Counted from the stretch's first letter, positions 24,575-33,389 are shown. The stretch is DNA of 64,000 bases from Sulfurifustis variabilis (GCF_002355415.1 NZ_AP014936.1:1550001-1614000); one strand, 5' to 3'. Translations and numbers: made by a program. Notes: generated from the sequence alone by a model not told the origin.

Positions 24575-26611
24575 ATGGAACGACTGCTCAGGAAGAGCGA
24601 ATTCGCGGCGCCCGAATCGAGGGCGAGCCCGCTGCAGTGGTACTGGAACCGGCTTCGTTGCATGTCGGTGCCCGAGATCGGGTATCGCCTGCGACAGAAG
24701 GTGGCCGGCCAGGCGCAGCAGATCGGCCTCGGCACTGCGAGGGGCGTCCCCCGTCCGGATCTGGCCCGGCGGGGCCGGCTCTGGATCGCGCCGAATCCGG
24801 ACGTCGACCCGGCTCCCTATCGAGCGGCGGCCGAGCGGGTGCTCTCGGGTCGCCTGCGCGTGTTCGGGATGGACATCGACCAGGGCCCGGTTCCGGAGTG
24901 GAACCGCGACCCGAAATCGGGACGCCTGGCGCCGCTGGGCTTCGGCAAACACCTGAACTACCGCGACGCAGCGCTCGTCGGCGACATCAAGTATCTCTGG
25001 GAGCCGAACCGGCACCTCCACCTGGTCACGCTCGCGCAGGCGTACCGGTTGAGCGGCGATCTCCGTTATGCGCTCGGCGTGCGCCGACTCCTCGACTCCT
25101 GGTTCGCGCAGTGTCCCTACCTGCACGGTCCCAACTGGACGAGCTCGCTCGAGCTCGGTATCCGCCTGATCAACTGGAGCCTGGTCTGGCAGCTCCTCGG
25201 CGGAGCGGATGCCTCCGTATTCGCCGACAGCGAGGGACGGCGCTTCCGGCACGCGTGGCTTTCGTCGGTGTTCCGGCACCTGCACTTCATCGCGGGTCAC
25301 TTTTCCCGCTTCTCGTCGGCCAACAATCATCTGATCGGCGAGGCGGCGGGGCTCTATATCGGCGCCACGACGTGGCCTCACTGGCATCGGACCGGCGTCT
25401 GGCGCGAGCAAGCCCGGAAGATTCTCCTGCGCGAGGCCCTGCGGCAGAACGCGCCCGACGGCGTCAACCGCGAGCAGGCGATCGCCTATCAGCAGTTCGT
25501 GCTCGATTTCCTCCTGCTCTCCGGCCGCGCCGCGCGCGCGCACGGCGAACCCTTTCCCGACGCATACTGGCGGCGCCTCGAGAGCATGCTCGGGTTCATC
25601 GCCGCCCTGCTGGACACCGGCGGTCACATGCCGATGATCGGCGACGCGGACGACGGGTTCGTCGTGGCCCTCGCTCCGGATTCCGGTTTCTGTCCCTACC
25701 GCTCGCTCCTCGCCACCGGGGCGGTGCTCTTCGGGCGTCCGGATTTCAAATGCAAGTCCCGCGCTTTCGACGACAAGAGCCGCTGGCTGCTGGGGCGGGA
25801 CGGCGAAGACGCGTACGCGCGGCTGCCGTCCGTCGCGGGCACGGCGACGCGGGCGTTTCCGGAAGGCGGCTACTGGGTGCTCGGGAAGGATCTCGACGCC
25901 GCGACGGAGATACGGCTGGTCGTCGACGCGGGGCCCCTCGGCTACGAGCGCATCGCGGCGCACGGCCATGCCGACGCGCTCGCCTTCACGCTGTCGATCG
26001 GCGGGAACGAGTTCCTGATCGACCCCGGTACCTACGCCTATCACACCGAGCGCGAATGGCGGGACTACTTCCGCGGAACGGGCGCGCACAACACCGTGCG
26101 GGTGGACGGAGCGGATCAGTCGGTCCCGGGCGGGCCGTTCATGTGGATGCGCCACGCCCGGGCCGCGTGCAGGGAGTGGCGGCCCGGCGAGTACATGGAC
26201 GTGTTCGTCGGTCGACACGACGGCTACTCGCGGCTGGAGGATCCCGTCGGGCACGAACGCAGAATCGTGCTCGACAAGGCGGAGGAGCGTATCGAGGTCA
26301 CCGACACCCTGACGTGCGCGCGAGGGCACACCGTCGAACGGTGCTGGCACTTCGCCGAGGGCGTGGCGGTCCGGGGCGGGCGCGACGGCGAGATCGAGGC
26401 GAGCTGCGGGGAGATCCGGGTGAGGTTCGTTCCGGGCGAGGCGGTCGAGCTCGCGCTTTACCGGGGATCGGAGACGCCGCGTTTCGGATGGGTATCCCGG
26501 CGTTTCGACGTGAAGATCCCGACGACGACCGCCGTCTGGCGAAGCGCGATAGCGGGCGCGACGCGGCTGACGGCACGGCTGCTCATCGAGCGGCAGGGGG
26601 TTCGACCATGA
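24575..26611 (+). CDS. Heparinase II/III family protein
   Basis: This 678-residue protein is a polysaccharide-lyase-type protein. The N-terminal half is the alpha/alpha toroid (WNRLRCMSVPEIGYRLRQ, then NWTSSLELGIRLINW and FSSANNHLIGEAAGLYIGA). The C-terminal half is the heparinase II/III beta-sandwich with HGHADALAFTLSIGGNEFLIDPGTYAYH (about residues 465-492) and FRGTGAHNTVRVDG. Family enzymes cleave uronic-acid-containing chains by beta-elimination. No signal peptide or membrane segment is visible, so either it acts inside the cell or it is exported by another route. It is followed by a 4-bp overlap with a methyltransferase, and the AlgD-like enzyme two genes on supplies a uronic acid, in line with a uronate-containing substrate. 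Confidence 0.85.
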   Translation: MERLLRKSEFAAPESRASPLQWYWNRLRCMSVPEIGYRLRQKVAGQAQQIGLGTARGVPRPDLARRGRLWIAPNPDVDPAPYRAAAERVLSGRLRVFGMDIDQGPVPEWNRDPKSGRLAPLGFGKHLNYRDAALVGDIKYLWEPNRHLHLVTLAQAYRLSGDLRYALGVRRLLDSWFAQCPYLHGPNWTSSLELGIRLINWSLVWQLLGGADASVFADSEGRRFRHAWLSSVFRHLHFIAGHFSRFSSANNHLIGEAAGLYIGATTWPHWHRTGVWREQARKILLREALRQNAPDGVNREQAIAYQQFVLDFLLLSGRAARAHGEPFPDAYWRRLESMLGFIAALLDTGGHMPMIGDADDGFVVALAPDSGFCPYRSLLATGAVLFGRPDFKCKSRAFDDKSRWLLGRDGEDAYARLPSVAGTATRAFPEGGYWVLGKDLDAATEIRLVVDAGPLGYERIAAHGHADALAFTLSIGGNEFLIDPGTYAYHTEREWRDYFRGTGAHNTVRVDGADQSVPGGPFMWMRHARAACREWRPGEYMDVFVGRHDGYSRLEDPVGHERRIVLDKAEERIEVTDTLTCARGHTVERCWHFAEGVAVRGGRDGEIEASCGEIRVRFVPGEAVELALYRGSETPRFGWVSRRFDVKIPTTTAVWRSAIAGATRLTARLLIERQGVRP

Positions 26612-27300
26612 GCGCGATCGCGCACGCGGTCAACGGCTTCCGGGCGCGGGCGCGGGCCGGACGGGCGCATGTCTTCCGCAGCCGGTTCCGGCTGGGTCCC
26701 GGTTCGAAGGTGCTCGACATCGGATCGGAAGACGGCTCCTCGATCGCCGCGGTCCTCCAGGGCGCGGGAATCGCGCCCGGAAACGTCTACATCGCCGACA
26801 TCGACGTGGAGTCGGTGGAGCGGGGCCGGCGGCTGTTCGGGTTCACGCCCGTCGTCATTCCGGAGTCCGGCCGGCTGCCGTTCGATGACGGCTTTTTCGA
26901 CGTCGTCTACTGCTCGTCCGTCATCGAGCACGTCACGCTTCCGAAGACGGCCGTCTGGACGTTGCGTTCCGGACGCGAGTTCCGGCGCATCGCGGACGAA
27001 CGCCAGGCGGAGTTCGCGAGCGAAATACGGCGGCTCGGGCGCGGCTACTTCGTGCAGACGCCAAACCGGTGGTTTCCGATAGAGAGCCACACGTGGCTTC
27101 CGTTCGTCGGCTACCTGCCGCGGCGGCTGCTGGTGCCGCTGCTCGGGGTCACCAACCGGGTCTGGGTGAAGCGGACGAGCCCCGACTGGCGCCTGCTTTC
27201 CATCGCGGAAATGCGCCGTCTGTTTCCGGAGGCGCGCATCGTGCGCGAGCGTGTATGGGGTATGACCAAATCGATCATGGCGATCAAGGGACTGACATGA
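26608..27300 (+). CDS. Class I SAM-dependent methyltransferase
   Basis: This 230-residue protein has the Rossmann SAM-binding start VLDIGSEDGSSIAAVLQGAG (about residues 33-52). The acidic ribose-binding segment is NVYIADIDVESVERGRRLF. The 'motif 4' stretch reads LPFDDGFFDVVYCSSVIEHV. It is of the Methyltransf_11/25 kind common in glycan loci, acting on a sugar or lipid-linked intermediate. It overlaps both neighbours by 4 bp (heparinase upstream, AlgD-like downstream), so the three are translated together. The exact acceptor is unknown. Confidence 0.78.
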   Translation: MSAIAHAVNGFRARARAGRAHVFRSRFRLGPGSKVLDIGSEDGSSIAAVLQGAGIAPGNVYIADIDVESVERGRRLFGFTPVVIPESGRLPFDDGFFDVVYCSSVIEHVTLPKTAVWTLRSGREFRRIADERQAEFASEIRRLGRGYFVQTPNRWFPIESHTWLPFVGYLPRRLLVPLLGVTNRVWVKRTSPDWRLLSIAEMRRLFPEARIVRERVWGMTKSIMAIKGLT

Positions 27301-28607
27301 AAATAAGCGTGTTCGGGCTGGGCTACGTGGGGGCGGTTTCCGCCGGATGCCTCGCGCGGGACGGGCATCGCGTGATCGGCGTCGATCCGGTGCCGGCGAA
27401 GGTCGCGCTGATCAACGACGGCCGCACGCCGATCATCGAGAAAGATCTCGACGTCGTGATCGAGCGCACCGTTCGTGAAGGACGGCTGACCGCGACGGGG
27501 CGGGCGGAAGAGGCGATCGGCGATTCGGAGCTGTCGCTCGTCTGCGTCGGAACACCGAGCCGCGGGAACGGCGGGCTGGATCTGAGCTATGTCCGGCGGG
27601 TGTGCGAGGAGATCGGCGTCGCGCTCAGGGAGAAGACCGAGCGCCATACCGTCGTGGTGAGGAGCACGATGCTGCCCGGGTCCATGCGGGATACGGTGAT
27701 CCCCACCCTCGAGGAACATTCCGGCAAGCGGGCCGGCGCGGATTTCGGGGTGTGCATCAATCCCGAGTTCCTGCGGGAAGGCAGCGCGGTATTCGATTTC
27801 TACCATCCCCCGAAGACGGTCATCGGGGAGATCGACCGCGCGAGCGGCGAGACGGTGGCCGCGCTGTACTCCGGGATCGAGGCGCCGCTGATTCGCACCG
27901 ACGTCGAAACCGCCGAGATGGTGAAGTACACGGACAACGCGTGGCACGCGCTCAAGGTCGGCTTCGCGAACGAGATCGGAAACATCTGCAAGGAGCTGGG
28001 GATCGACGGGCACAAGGTCATGCAGATCTTCTGCCGCGACACCAAGCTCAATCTCTCCCCGTATTACCTCAAGCCGGGATTCGCGTTCGGCGGATCGTGT
28101 CTCCCCAAGGATGTGCGGGCGCTCTGCTACAAGGCGAAGTCGCTCGACCTGGACCTGCCCATCCTGAACGCCATCCTCCCGAGCAACGAACGGCAGATCG
28201 AGCGCGGGCTGCGCATGATCATGGAGAAGGGGAGCAAGCGCGTTGGCGTGCTGGGGTTCAGCTTCAAGGCCGGCACCGACGATCTGCGCGAGAGTCCCGT
28301 CGTGGAGGTGATAGAGCGTCTGATCGGCAAGGGCTACGAGCTGCGTCTTTACGACCGCAACGTGCGGCTTGCCGGTCTCGTCGGCGCCAACCGGGATTAC
28401 ATCCTGAACCGCATTCCGCATCTCTCCCGGCTCATGGTCGGCAGCGTCGACGAGGTGGTCGATTTCGCCGACACGGTGGTCATCGGAAACGGCGAACCGG
28501 AGTTTCGCGCCGTCCCGTCGAGGATGCGCGATGGGCAGGCGCTGATCGACTTCGTGCGCATCGTCGAGGGCGCCACACGCGGGGGTTACGATGGCATCTG
28601 CTGGTAG
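27297..28607 (+). CDS. algD: GDP-mannose 6-dehydrogenase (AlgD-like)
   Basis: This 436-residue protein belongs to the UDP-glucose/GDP-mannose dehydrogenase family and has the same length as Pseudomonas AlgD. It begins MKISVFGLGYVGAVSAGCLARDGH (NAD binding). The catalytic region is LNLSPYYLKPGFAFGGSCLPKDVRAL, with the thiohemiacetal-forming cysteine near residue 268. This stretch is notably AlgD-like rather than UDP-glucose-dehydrogenase-like. The C-terminal domain begins VLGFSFKAGTDDLRESPVVEVIERL. The reaction is GDP-mannose to GDP-mannuronate with two NAD+. I infer a mannuronate or derived residue in the polymer. UDP-sugar specificity cannot be excluded from sequence alone. It overlaps both neighbours. 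Confidence 0.85.
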   Translation: MKISVFGLGYVGAVSAGCLARDGHRVIGVDPVPAKVALINDGRTPIIEKDLDVVIERTVREGRLTATGRAEEAIGDSELSLVCVGTPSRGNGGLDLSYVRRVCEEIGVALREKTERHTVVVRSTMLPGSMRDTVIPTLEEHSGKRAGADFGVCINPEFLREGSAVFDFYHPPKTVIGEIDRASGETVAALYSGIEAPLIRTDVETAEMVKYTDNAWHALKVGFANEIGNICKELGIDGHKVMQIFCRDTKLNLSPYYLKPGFAFGGSCLPKDVRALCYKAKSLDLDLPILNAILPSNERQIERGLRMIMEKGSKRVGVLGFSFKAGTDDLRESPVVEVIERLIGKGYELRLYDRNVRLAGLVGANRDYILNRIPHLSRLMVGSVDEVVDFADTVVIGNGEPEFRAVPSRMRDGQALIDFVRIVEGATRGGYDGICW

Positions 28608-29832
28608 CCCCCGTCGCGTCCTGATCATCGTCGAGAACCTGCCGGTGCCGTTCGACCGGCGCGTGTGGCAGGAGGCGACGACGCTCGTCGCCGCGGGCTA
28701 CGAGGTGTCCGTCATCTGCCCGAAGGGCAAGGGCTTCGAGCGGGCGCGGGACACGATCGACGGGGTCCATGTGTACCGCCATCCCCTTCCGTTCGAAGCC
28801 GACGGCGCGCTCGGCTACCTGCTCGAGTACGGGACGGCGCTTTTCTGGGAGCTCGTGCTGGCGTGGAAGATCTACGCGACGCGGGGCTTCGACGTCATCC
28901 ACGCCTGCAACCCGCCGGACACGATTTTCCTGATCGGTGGACTGTTCAAGCTCCTGGGCAAGCGCTTCGTGTTCGATCACCACGACATCAACCCGGAGCT
29001 GTACGAGGCCAAGTTCGGACGCCGCGACGCGTTTTATCGCCTCTTGCGGGTGCTGGAGCGATTGACGTTTCTTGCGGCGGACGTGTCGATCGCCACCAAC
29101 GAGTCCTATCGCGAGATCGCGATCGAGCGGGGACGCATGCCCCCCGATCGCGTGTTCGTCGTCCGCAGCGGCCCCGATCTGCGCCGCTTGCGGGTCCTGC
29201 CCCCGGTTCCGGCGCTCCGGCGCGGGCGCCCGTACCTCGTGGGGTACGTGGGCGTGATGGGGCGGCAGGAAGGCATCGACCTGCTGCTGCAGGCCGTTCG
29301 CCACCTGGTCCGGGATCTCGGTCGCACCGACGTGCAGTTCGCGCTGGTGGGCGGCGGCACGGAGCTCGACGCGATGAAGGCCTATGCCGGAGAGCTGGGC
29401 ATCCGGGAATTCGTGACGTTCACGGGCCGCGTGCCGGACGAGGAGCTCCTCGCGGTCCTCAACACCGCCGACGTCTGCGTCAACCCGGATATCGCGAACG
29501 AGATGAACGACAAGTCGACGATGAACAAGATCATGGAGTACATGGCGCTCGGAAAGCCCATCGTGCAGTTCGATCTCAAGGAAGGGCGGTACTCCGCGCA
29601 GGAGGCGTCGCTGTACGCAACGCGCAACGACCCGGTCGATTTCGCGCGCAAGATCGCGGAATTGCTCGACGACCCGAGTCGCCGCGCCCGCATGGGCGAG
29701 TACGGGCGCGACCGGGTGGTCCGGCGACTGGCGTGGGAGCACGAGGCCCCGGCGCTGCTCGCCGCGTACGAGGCGCTCTACGGAAAGCGGGACGTGCGCC
29801 CGGCGGCGGCGGATCTGCCGCGCCGGGACTGA
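28591..29832 (+). CDS. Family 4 glycosyltransferase (WcaI/capsule type)
   Basis: This 413-residue GT-B enzyme begins RVLIIVENLPVPFDRRVWQEATTL, the start typical of a GT4 group found beside AlgD-like and exosortase-type polysaccharide genes. Landmarks include HACNPPDTIFLIGGLFKLLG, FDHHDINPELYEAKFG, GYVGVMGRQEGIDLLLQAV and DKSTMNKIMEYMALGKPIVQFDL. The E-x7-E place carries NKIMEYMALG. The gene overlaps the algD-like stop by 17 bp and is the last gene of this plus-strand run. The next two genes read the other way. Confidence 0.83.
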   Translation: MASAGSPRRVLIIVENLPVPFDRRVWQEATTLVAAGYEVSVICPKGKGFERARDTIDGVHVYRHPLPFEADGALGYLLEYGTALFWELVLAWKIYATRGFDVIHACNPPDTIFLIGGLFKLLGKRFVFDHHDINPELYEAKFGRRDAFYRLLRVLERLTFLAADVSIATNESYREIAIERGRMPPDRVFVVRSGPDLRRLRVLPPVPALRRGRPYLVGYVGVMGRQEGIDLLLQAVRHLVRDLGRTDVQFALVGGGTELDAMKAYAGELGIREFVTFTGRVPDEELLAVLNTADVCVNPDIANEMNDKSTMNKIMEYMALGKPIVQFDLKEGRYSAQEASLYATRNDPVDFARKIAELLDDPSRRARMGEYGRDRVVRRLAWEHEAPALLAAYEALYGKRDVRPAAADLPRRD

Positions 29833-29853
29833 ACGCCGGGCACGCCCCGACGA

Positions 29854-30126
29854 CTACATGACGAACCGGGCGACGACCAGGCCCGTGGGCGCCGCCGGTG
29901 CGGTCGCGACCGGTGGCGTGGTGGGCGGCGTCGAGGGAGTCGAGGCGGTGCCGGCTTCCAGCGCCCCCATGGTCGGCGGCGTGGAGCGGGTTTGAAGGGC
30001 GAGGTCGGTGGTGGCGAGGCCCGCGATGCCCGCGGCGATCGGCAGAAGGGTGAGGCCGAGGACGGCGGCGAGCCGTGTCCGTACAACGGGACGATCGTTA
30101 CCGCGGATCTTCATTCTGAAGCGCAT
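29854..30126 (-). CDS. Small membrane-anchored or secreted Pro/Thr-rich protein
   Basis: This is a 90-residue protein with one hydrophobic segment (about residues 19-40, LAAVLGLTLLPIAAGIAGLATTD) that acts as an anchor or signal. A Thr/Pro/Ala-rich tail follows. The sequence ends APAAPTGLVVARFVM. The last part resembles the opening strand of a fibronectin type III domain (PxAPTGLxV), and the stop comes just as such a domain would begin. The gene may therefore be a remnant of a longer protein, or simply a linker-like short protein. It lies 28 bp after the FnIII-type lipoprotein on the same strand and is probably co-transcribed with it. A GGGAGG ribosome site precedes the start at 30126. Function unknown. 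Confidence 0.5.
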   Translation of the reverse strand: MRFRMKIRGNDRPVVRTRLAAVLGLTLLPIAAGIAGLATTDLALQTRSTPPTMGALEAGTASTPSTPPTTPPVATAPAAPTGLVVARFVM

Positions 30127-30154
30127 TCGTTTTTTACCTCCCGTGGGTTATTGG

Positions 30155-30574
30155 TCAGATCGTGGCGCAGGCGGGTTGTGACCAGTCGGACATCACCCCC
30201 TCGCTGTTGTAGGCGCGCAGCCGGAAGCAGGCCTGGCTTCCGGGATCGAGCCCGAGATCGTTGCCGGCGTTGTACGAGACGGACGGCGCCTGCGAGTTGA
30301 GCGCGCGGTTGGCGACGGCAAGATCGGAGAGCTGCGCGGTGGCGCCCTCGGGTGTCGTTCCGAAGTAGACGCGGTAACCCGCTACGGGATCCGAATTCGG
30401 CTGCCACGTGAGTTGAAGCACCACGTCGGTGGCGCTGCCGGGCGCCGGCGGCGTGTACACCTGGGACGGGGACCCGGGCTGGTCGCCCGTCGGCGCCGAA
30501 GAGTCCTGTCCGGAACCGCCGCTGCAGGCGGTCATCGAGGCGACGAGCAGCGGTACCCAGAAGATGTGTCGCAT
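30155..30574 (-). CDS. Lipoprotein with a fibronectin type III domain
   Basis: This is a 139-residue protein. The ATG at 30574 is chosen because it gives a lipoprotein signal, MRHIFWVPLLVASMTACSGG, with the lipidated cysteine at residue 17. Upstream in-frame ATGs would bury this signal. After a Ser/Gly/Pro linker, residues about 45-135 form a fibronectin-III-like domain: VVLQLTWQPNSDPVAGYRVYFGTTPEGA, then ACFRLRAYNSEGVMSDWSQPAC. The cysteines near its ends could form a disulfide. FnIII domains in bacterial lipoproteins commonly hold carbohydrate or other surface partners, in keeping with a place between two polysaccharide loci. No enzymatic motif is present. Confidence 0.7.
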   Translation of the reverse strand: MRHIFWVPLLVASMTACSGGSGQDSSAPTGDQPGSPSQVYTPPAPGSATDVVLQLTWQPNSDPVAGYRVYFGTTPEGATAQLSDLAVANRALNSQAPSVSYNAGNDLGLDPGSQACFRLRAYNSEGVMSDWSQPACATI

Positions 30575-31097
30575 GAAAAATCTCCGAAGAATAAAGCACG
30601 GTGTTGAGCGGTGCGTACTGCCGGGGCGCGAGAGAACGCGGGCGCAAAGTGGCCGGGTGGGAGGGCGCGCGAGGAAGAGCGGGATGGAACGAAGACGAGT
30701 CGTCCTGCGGATCGGGGCGAGCCCGGAAAGAGCGGGGTGTGGCATGCCTCGTCGTTCTTGGTGTTGGCGAGTTCCTGTCGGCCTCGCGCTGTAGTGTTTC
30801 CAATCTCCCTGCGGGGCTTCGGCGGTTCGCGACCGGATCGACCCGCACGCATTATTTTCATTCGCGGCGCGGTATTTCCACGCTTTCAGGATGGGAGTCG
30901 GCGCGCCGCGGACGAGCGGAGCGGCGCGTCGAGCAGCGACCGATGAATGGCGCTGCTCGAGACGTGACGCGCAGCGAATGCGCCGTCATTTTCCGCGCGA
31001 GCCTCACGTATTTGCGTCAGGGAAGCTGTGCTATCGTGGTTTGCCTCGCGTAACAGGGAAGACGCGTCGCCCGAATGCGGCGCCGCCGAAAACAACG
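30575..31097. other. Intergenic region between the divergent lipoprotein and second polysaccharide locus
   Basis: These 523 bp contain only frames without codon bias or recognisable domains. They probably hold promoters for the divergent lipoprotein gene and for the second locus. A TATCGT box at 31032-31037 lies about 60 bp before the next start, but the best upstream box, TTGCGT, is only 14 bp away, so I do not call it a promoter. I searched by eye for a sigma54 GG-N10-GC site and saw none that convinced me. Confidence 0.4.
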
Positions 31098-33017
31098 ATG
31101 GGACGCAACGCCAAGCACGACGCCGACCGGGTCTCGATCGAGGAGCTCGCCGCGACGCTCGAATCGAAGATCGGGGCCGACGTGCACGAGCGGGCGGATG
31201 ACGAGGACCTGGCGCTCGAAGAGCGCGCCTCACCGGCGGCCGCGCGCCAGGCGGCCGCACCGCCGCCTCCCCCGATCCTCGTCGCCCACGCCGATCCGGG
31301 CGTGCGCGGCGCCGTACGTGCGGCGCTCGAGCGGCACTTTCAGGTTCTCGAGGCGGACGACGGCGAGGACGCCTGGGAAACGCTCGCGTCGCACCGTGAC
31401 ATCAGGCTGCTGCTCACCGGTACGGGTCTTCCTCGGCTCGAGGGCATCGAGCTGATCCGGCGTTTGCGGCGTCCGAACGGTCCCTCGCACCTCGTCGGTC
31501 TGCCGGTGATGCTGTACGCGGAGCGCGAGGACGCCAACGTCAAGCAGACGGCGTTGCTCGCGGGCGCCAACGACTACCTGACCCAGGACATCGAACCGGC
31601 GACGCTGCTCACGCGCGTCCAGGCGCGAAACCGTCTCTTCGAGCAGAGCCGGCGGGCGATGAATCTCACCGGAACCATGCCGACCGCCCGCGCGGGTCGC
31701 CCGGAAGCGTCGAACGGTGCCTCGGCGAGGTCGAGCGCGTCCCCGGCGCCCCCGCGTCCGCAGCGGCAGGAAACGCCGGCGCGCAGGCCCGGTGAGCGAC
31801 CCATCTGGGTGGAGGCGCGAGGCGGCGGCAGGCCTGCGGTCGCCGGGCCTCGCGGATGGGCCGAGCGTCTGTACCGGATCAGCTCGACGACGACGATCAC
31901 GCTCACGGCGACCGTGCTCGTCATTCTTGCCATCACGTTGATCCTGCTCCTCAACCAGACGCCGCAGCGGCCCAAGTCGCTGGCCGTCGGGCGGCTGGAT
32001 ACCGCGCCGCCGGCGGAGCGCACGAGCGAGCCGAGAACCGCCCTGTCCGAATCGGTCGATCGCGCGGAATCGCCGCCGACCCCGACATCGGCGAACGTGA
32101 ACACGACGGCGCCCGAACCGGTGCCGGACGATCCGCCGGCGACCGCGCCACCCGTGGCGTCCGGTCCGCCCCCGGCGATTTCGAAACCCGGCGGCGGCCG
32201 CAAGGAGGCGGCGGTGGCCGGCTCGCGAACGGAGTCCGGTCGCCCGAACGAGGAGCGGCGCCCCCCGGTGACGGAAGCGCCGGCTCCATCCAAGCCATCG
32301 TCGGCCGACGTCGCGAGCCGTCCTCGCAACCCGGTCGAGTCGGCGTCGCCGGCCGCCGCAGGGACGGCAGGCAGGGAAGAGCCACCGAAGCCGTCCGCGC
32401 GCGCTTCGCCGGCGCCCAAGACCGACGAGCCGGAACCGGTGACGCGCGACGCTCAGCCGGCCCCGACGGCGGAGACCAGGCCGTCCCCGCCCCGTGCAGC
32501 GACCCCGCCGCCGGCGGCAAAACCGGAGTCATCGTCGGCCGCCGAGGTTCCCGCGATGTCCGATCGGCCCGCCAACACGTCCGTGGCGGCGGCGGCGACG
32601 CCGGCTCCGCCCAGCCCGCCGCCGCGGCCGGCGTCCGCCCGGTTATCGCGCGAGGAGCTCACGACGTTGCTGCAGCGTTTCGTCTCCGTCTACGAGGCCG
32701 GCGACATCGAGCAGTTCATGGCGCTGCTTGCGGACAACGTGCAGACCAACGATCGCATCACGCGCCAGGCGGTCCGAGAGGATTATGACCGGCTTTTCCG
32801 CACGACCGATCTGCGTCAGATGCGAGTGGACAGCATGAACTGGGACGTCGAGGGCGAACAGGCACACGGCTGGGGCGAGTTCGAGGTGGAGGTGCGGCGG
32901 CAGGGTGATGCTTCCGTCTATCACTACGAAGGCAGTCTCACGTTGCTCGTTCGCAAGGCCGACGGCCGGCCGCGGATCGAGCGCCTCTACCACAGCGAAC
33001 GTCGAGCGAGCCGTTAG
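31098..33017 (+). CDS. Membrane protein: degenerate receiver domain, transmembrane helix, Pro-rich linker, NTF2-like domain
   Basis: This 639-residue protein has an unusual domain order. Residues about 58-182 look like a response-regulator receiver. The acidic pocket is lost: ILVAHADPGVR where ILVVDDDP is usual, the phosphate-accepting Asp replaced in LLLTGTGLPRLEG, and the Lys replaced in YLTQDIEP. It is therefore unlikely to be phosphorylated. One membrane helix follows (about 264-287, TITLTATVLVILAITLILLL). Next come about 220 residues rich in Pro, Ala, Glu and Thr. Residues about 515-635 are a NTF2/SnoaL-like domain (VYEAGDIEQFMALLADNV). With the receiver inside and the NTF2-like domain outside, it could pass information across the membrane. 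It leads the second polysaccharide locus. Confidence 0.65.
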   Translation: MGRNAKHDADRVSIEELAATLESKIGADVHERADDEDLALEERASPAAARQAAAPPPPPILVAHADPGVRGAVRAALERHFQVLEADDGEDAWETLASHRDIRLLLTGTGLPRLEGIELIRRLRRPNGPSHLVGLPVMLYAEREDANVKQTALLAGANDYLTQDIEPATLLTRVQARNRLFEQSRRAMNLTGTMPTARAGRPEASNGASARSSASPAPPRPQRQETPARRPGERPIWVEARGGGRPAVAGPRGWAERLYRISSTTTITLTATVLVILAITLILLLNQTPQRPKSLAVGRLDTAPPAERTSEPRTALSESVDRAESPPTPTSANVNTTAPEPVPDDPPATAPPVASGPPPAISKPGGGRKEAAVAGSRTESGRPNEERRPPVTEAPAPSKPSSADVASRPRNPVESASPAAAGTAGREEPPKPSARASPAPKTDEPEPVTRDAQPAPTAETRPSPPRAATPPPAAKPESSSAAEVPAMSDRPANTSVAAAATPAPPSPPPRPASARLSREELTTLLQRFVSVYEAGDIEQFMALLADNVQTNDRITRQAVREDYDRLFRTTDLRQMRVDSMNWDVEGEQAHGWGEFEVEVRRQGDASVYHYEGSLTLLVRKADGRPRIERLYHSERRASR

Positions 33018-33044
33018 CGCCATCGAGGTGCCCGGAGGGGAAGC

Positions 33045-33389
33045 ATGAACAATAAGATGCGTGAGCGGATACTGTGCGCACTCCTGATCTTGCCCGTCTC
33101 CGGGACCTCGTTCGCCGGCGATCTGTACGCGCAGGCGATCGGCGAGCCGCCCCCGGCCCCGGCACCTCCGCCCAAGGCACCGCCGCCGAAACCGGCGCCG
33201 CCCGCGGCCGAGCCGAGTCCACCCCCGACCGCGACGCCCGCCGAGCCGCCCCCCAGCGAGGTTGCCGAGGCGGAGCAGCCGGAGGGCGCCACCCGCCGCA
33301 ACGTGCTCATCGGCATCGGCGTTGCCGCCGCCCTGGCCGCGTTGGCGGGCGGCGGCGGGAATGGCGGGGGATCGACCACACAACACTGA
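33045..33389 (+). CDS. GfcA/YjbE-like small exported protein
   Basis: This 114-residue protein has a signal peptide (MNNKMRERILCALLILPVSGTSFA, cleaved near residue 24). A Pro/Ala-rich middle follows, then a hydrophobic segment RNVLIGIGVAAALAALAG, and a tail GGGGNGGGSTTQH. The order signal, low-complexity stretch, hydrophobic helix, Gly/Thr/Ser end is the layout of YjbE and GfcA, small proteins of unknown action in the E. coli yjbEFGH and group 4 capsule gfc operons. It lies 28 bp after the receiver-like gene and 75 bp before the YjbH gene, so the context agrees. The match is in layout, not in a long sequence identity. Confidence 0.6.
   Translation: MNNKMRERILCALLILPVSGTSFAGDLYAQAIGEPPPAPAPPPKAPPPKPAPPAAEPSPPPTATPAEPPPSEVAEAEQPEGATRRNVLIGIGVAAALAALAGGGGNGGGSTTQH

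Noticed and set aside
30601-31053. A 150-codon plus-strand frame in the gap before the receiver-like gene
   Set aside because: Arg/Gly-rich translation without domains, no ribosome site, and overlapping frames of the same poor quality. It looks non-coding.
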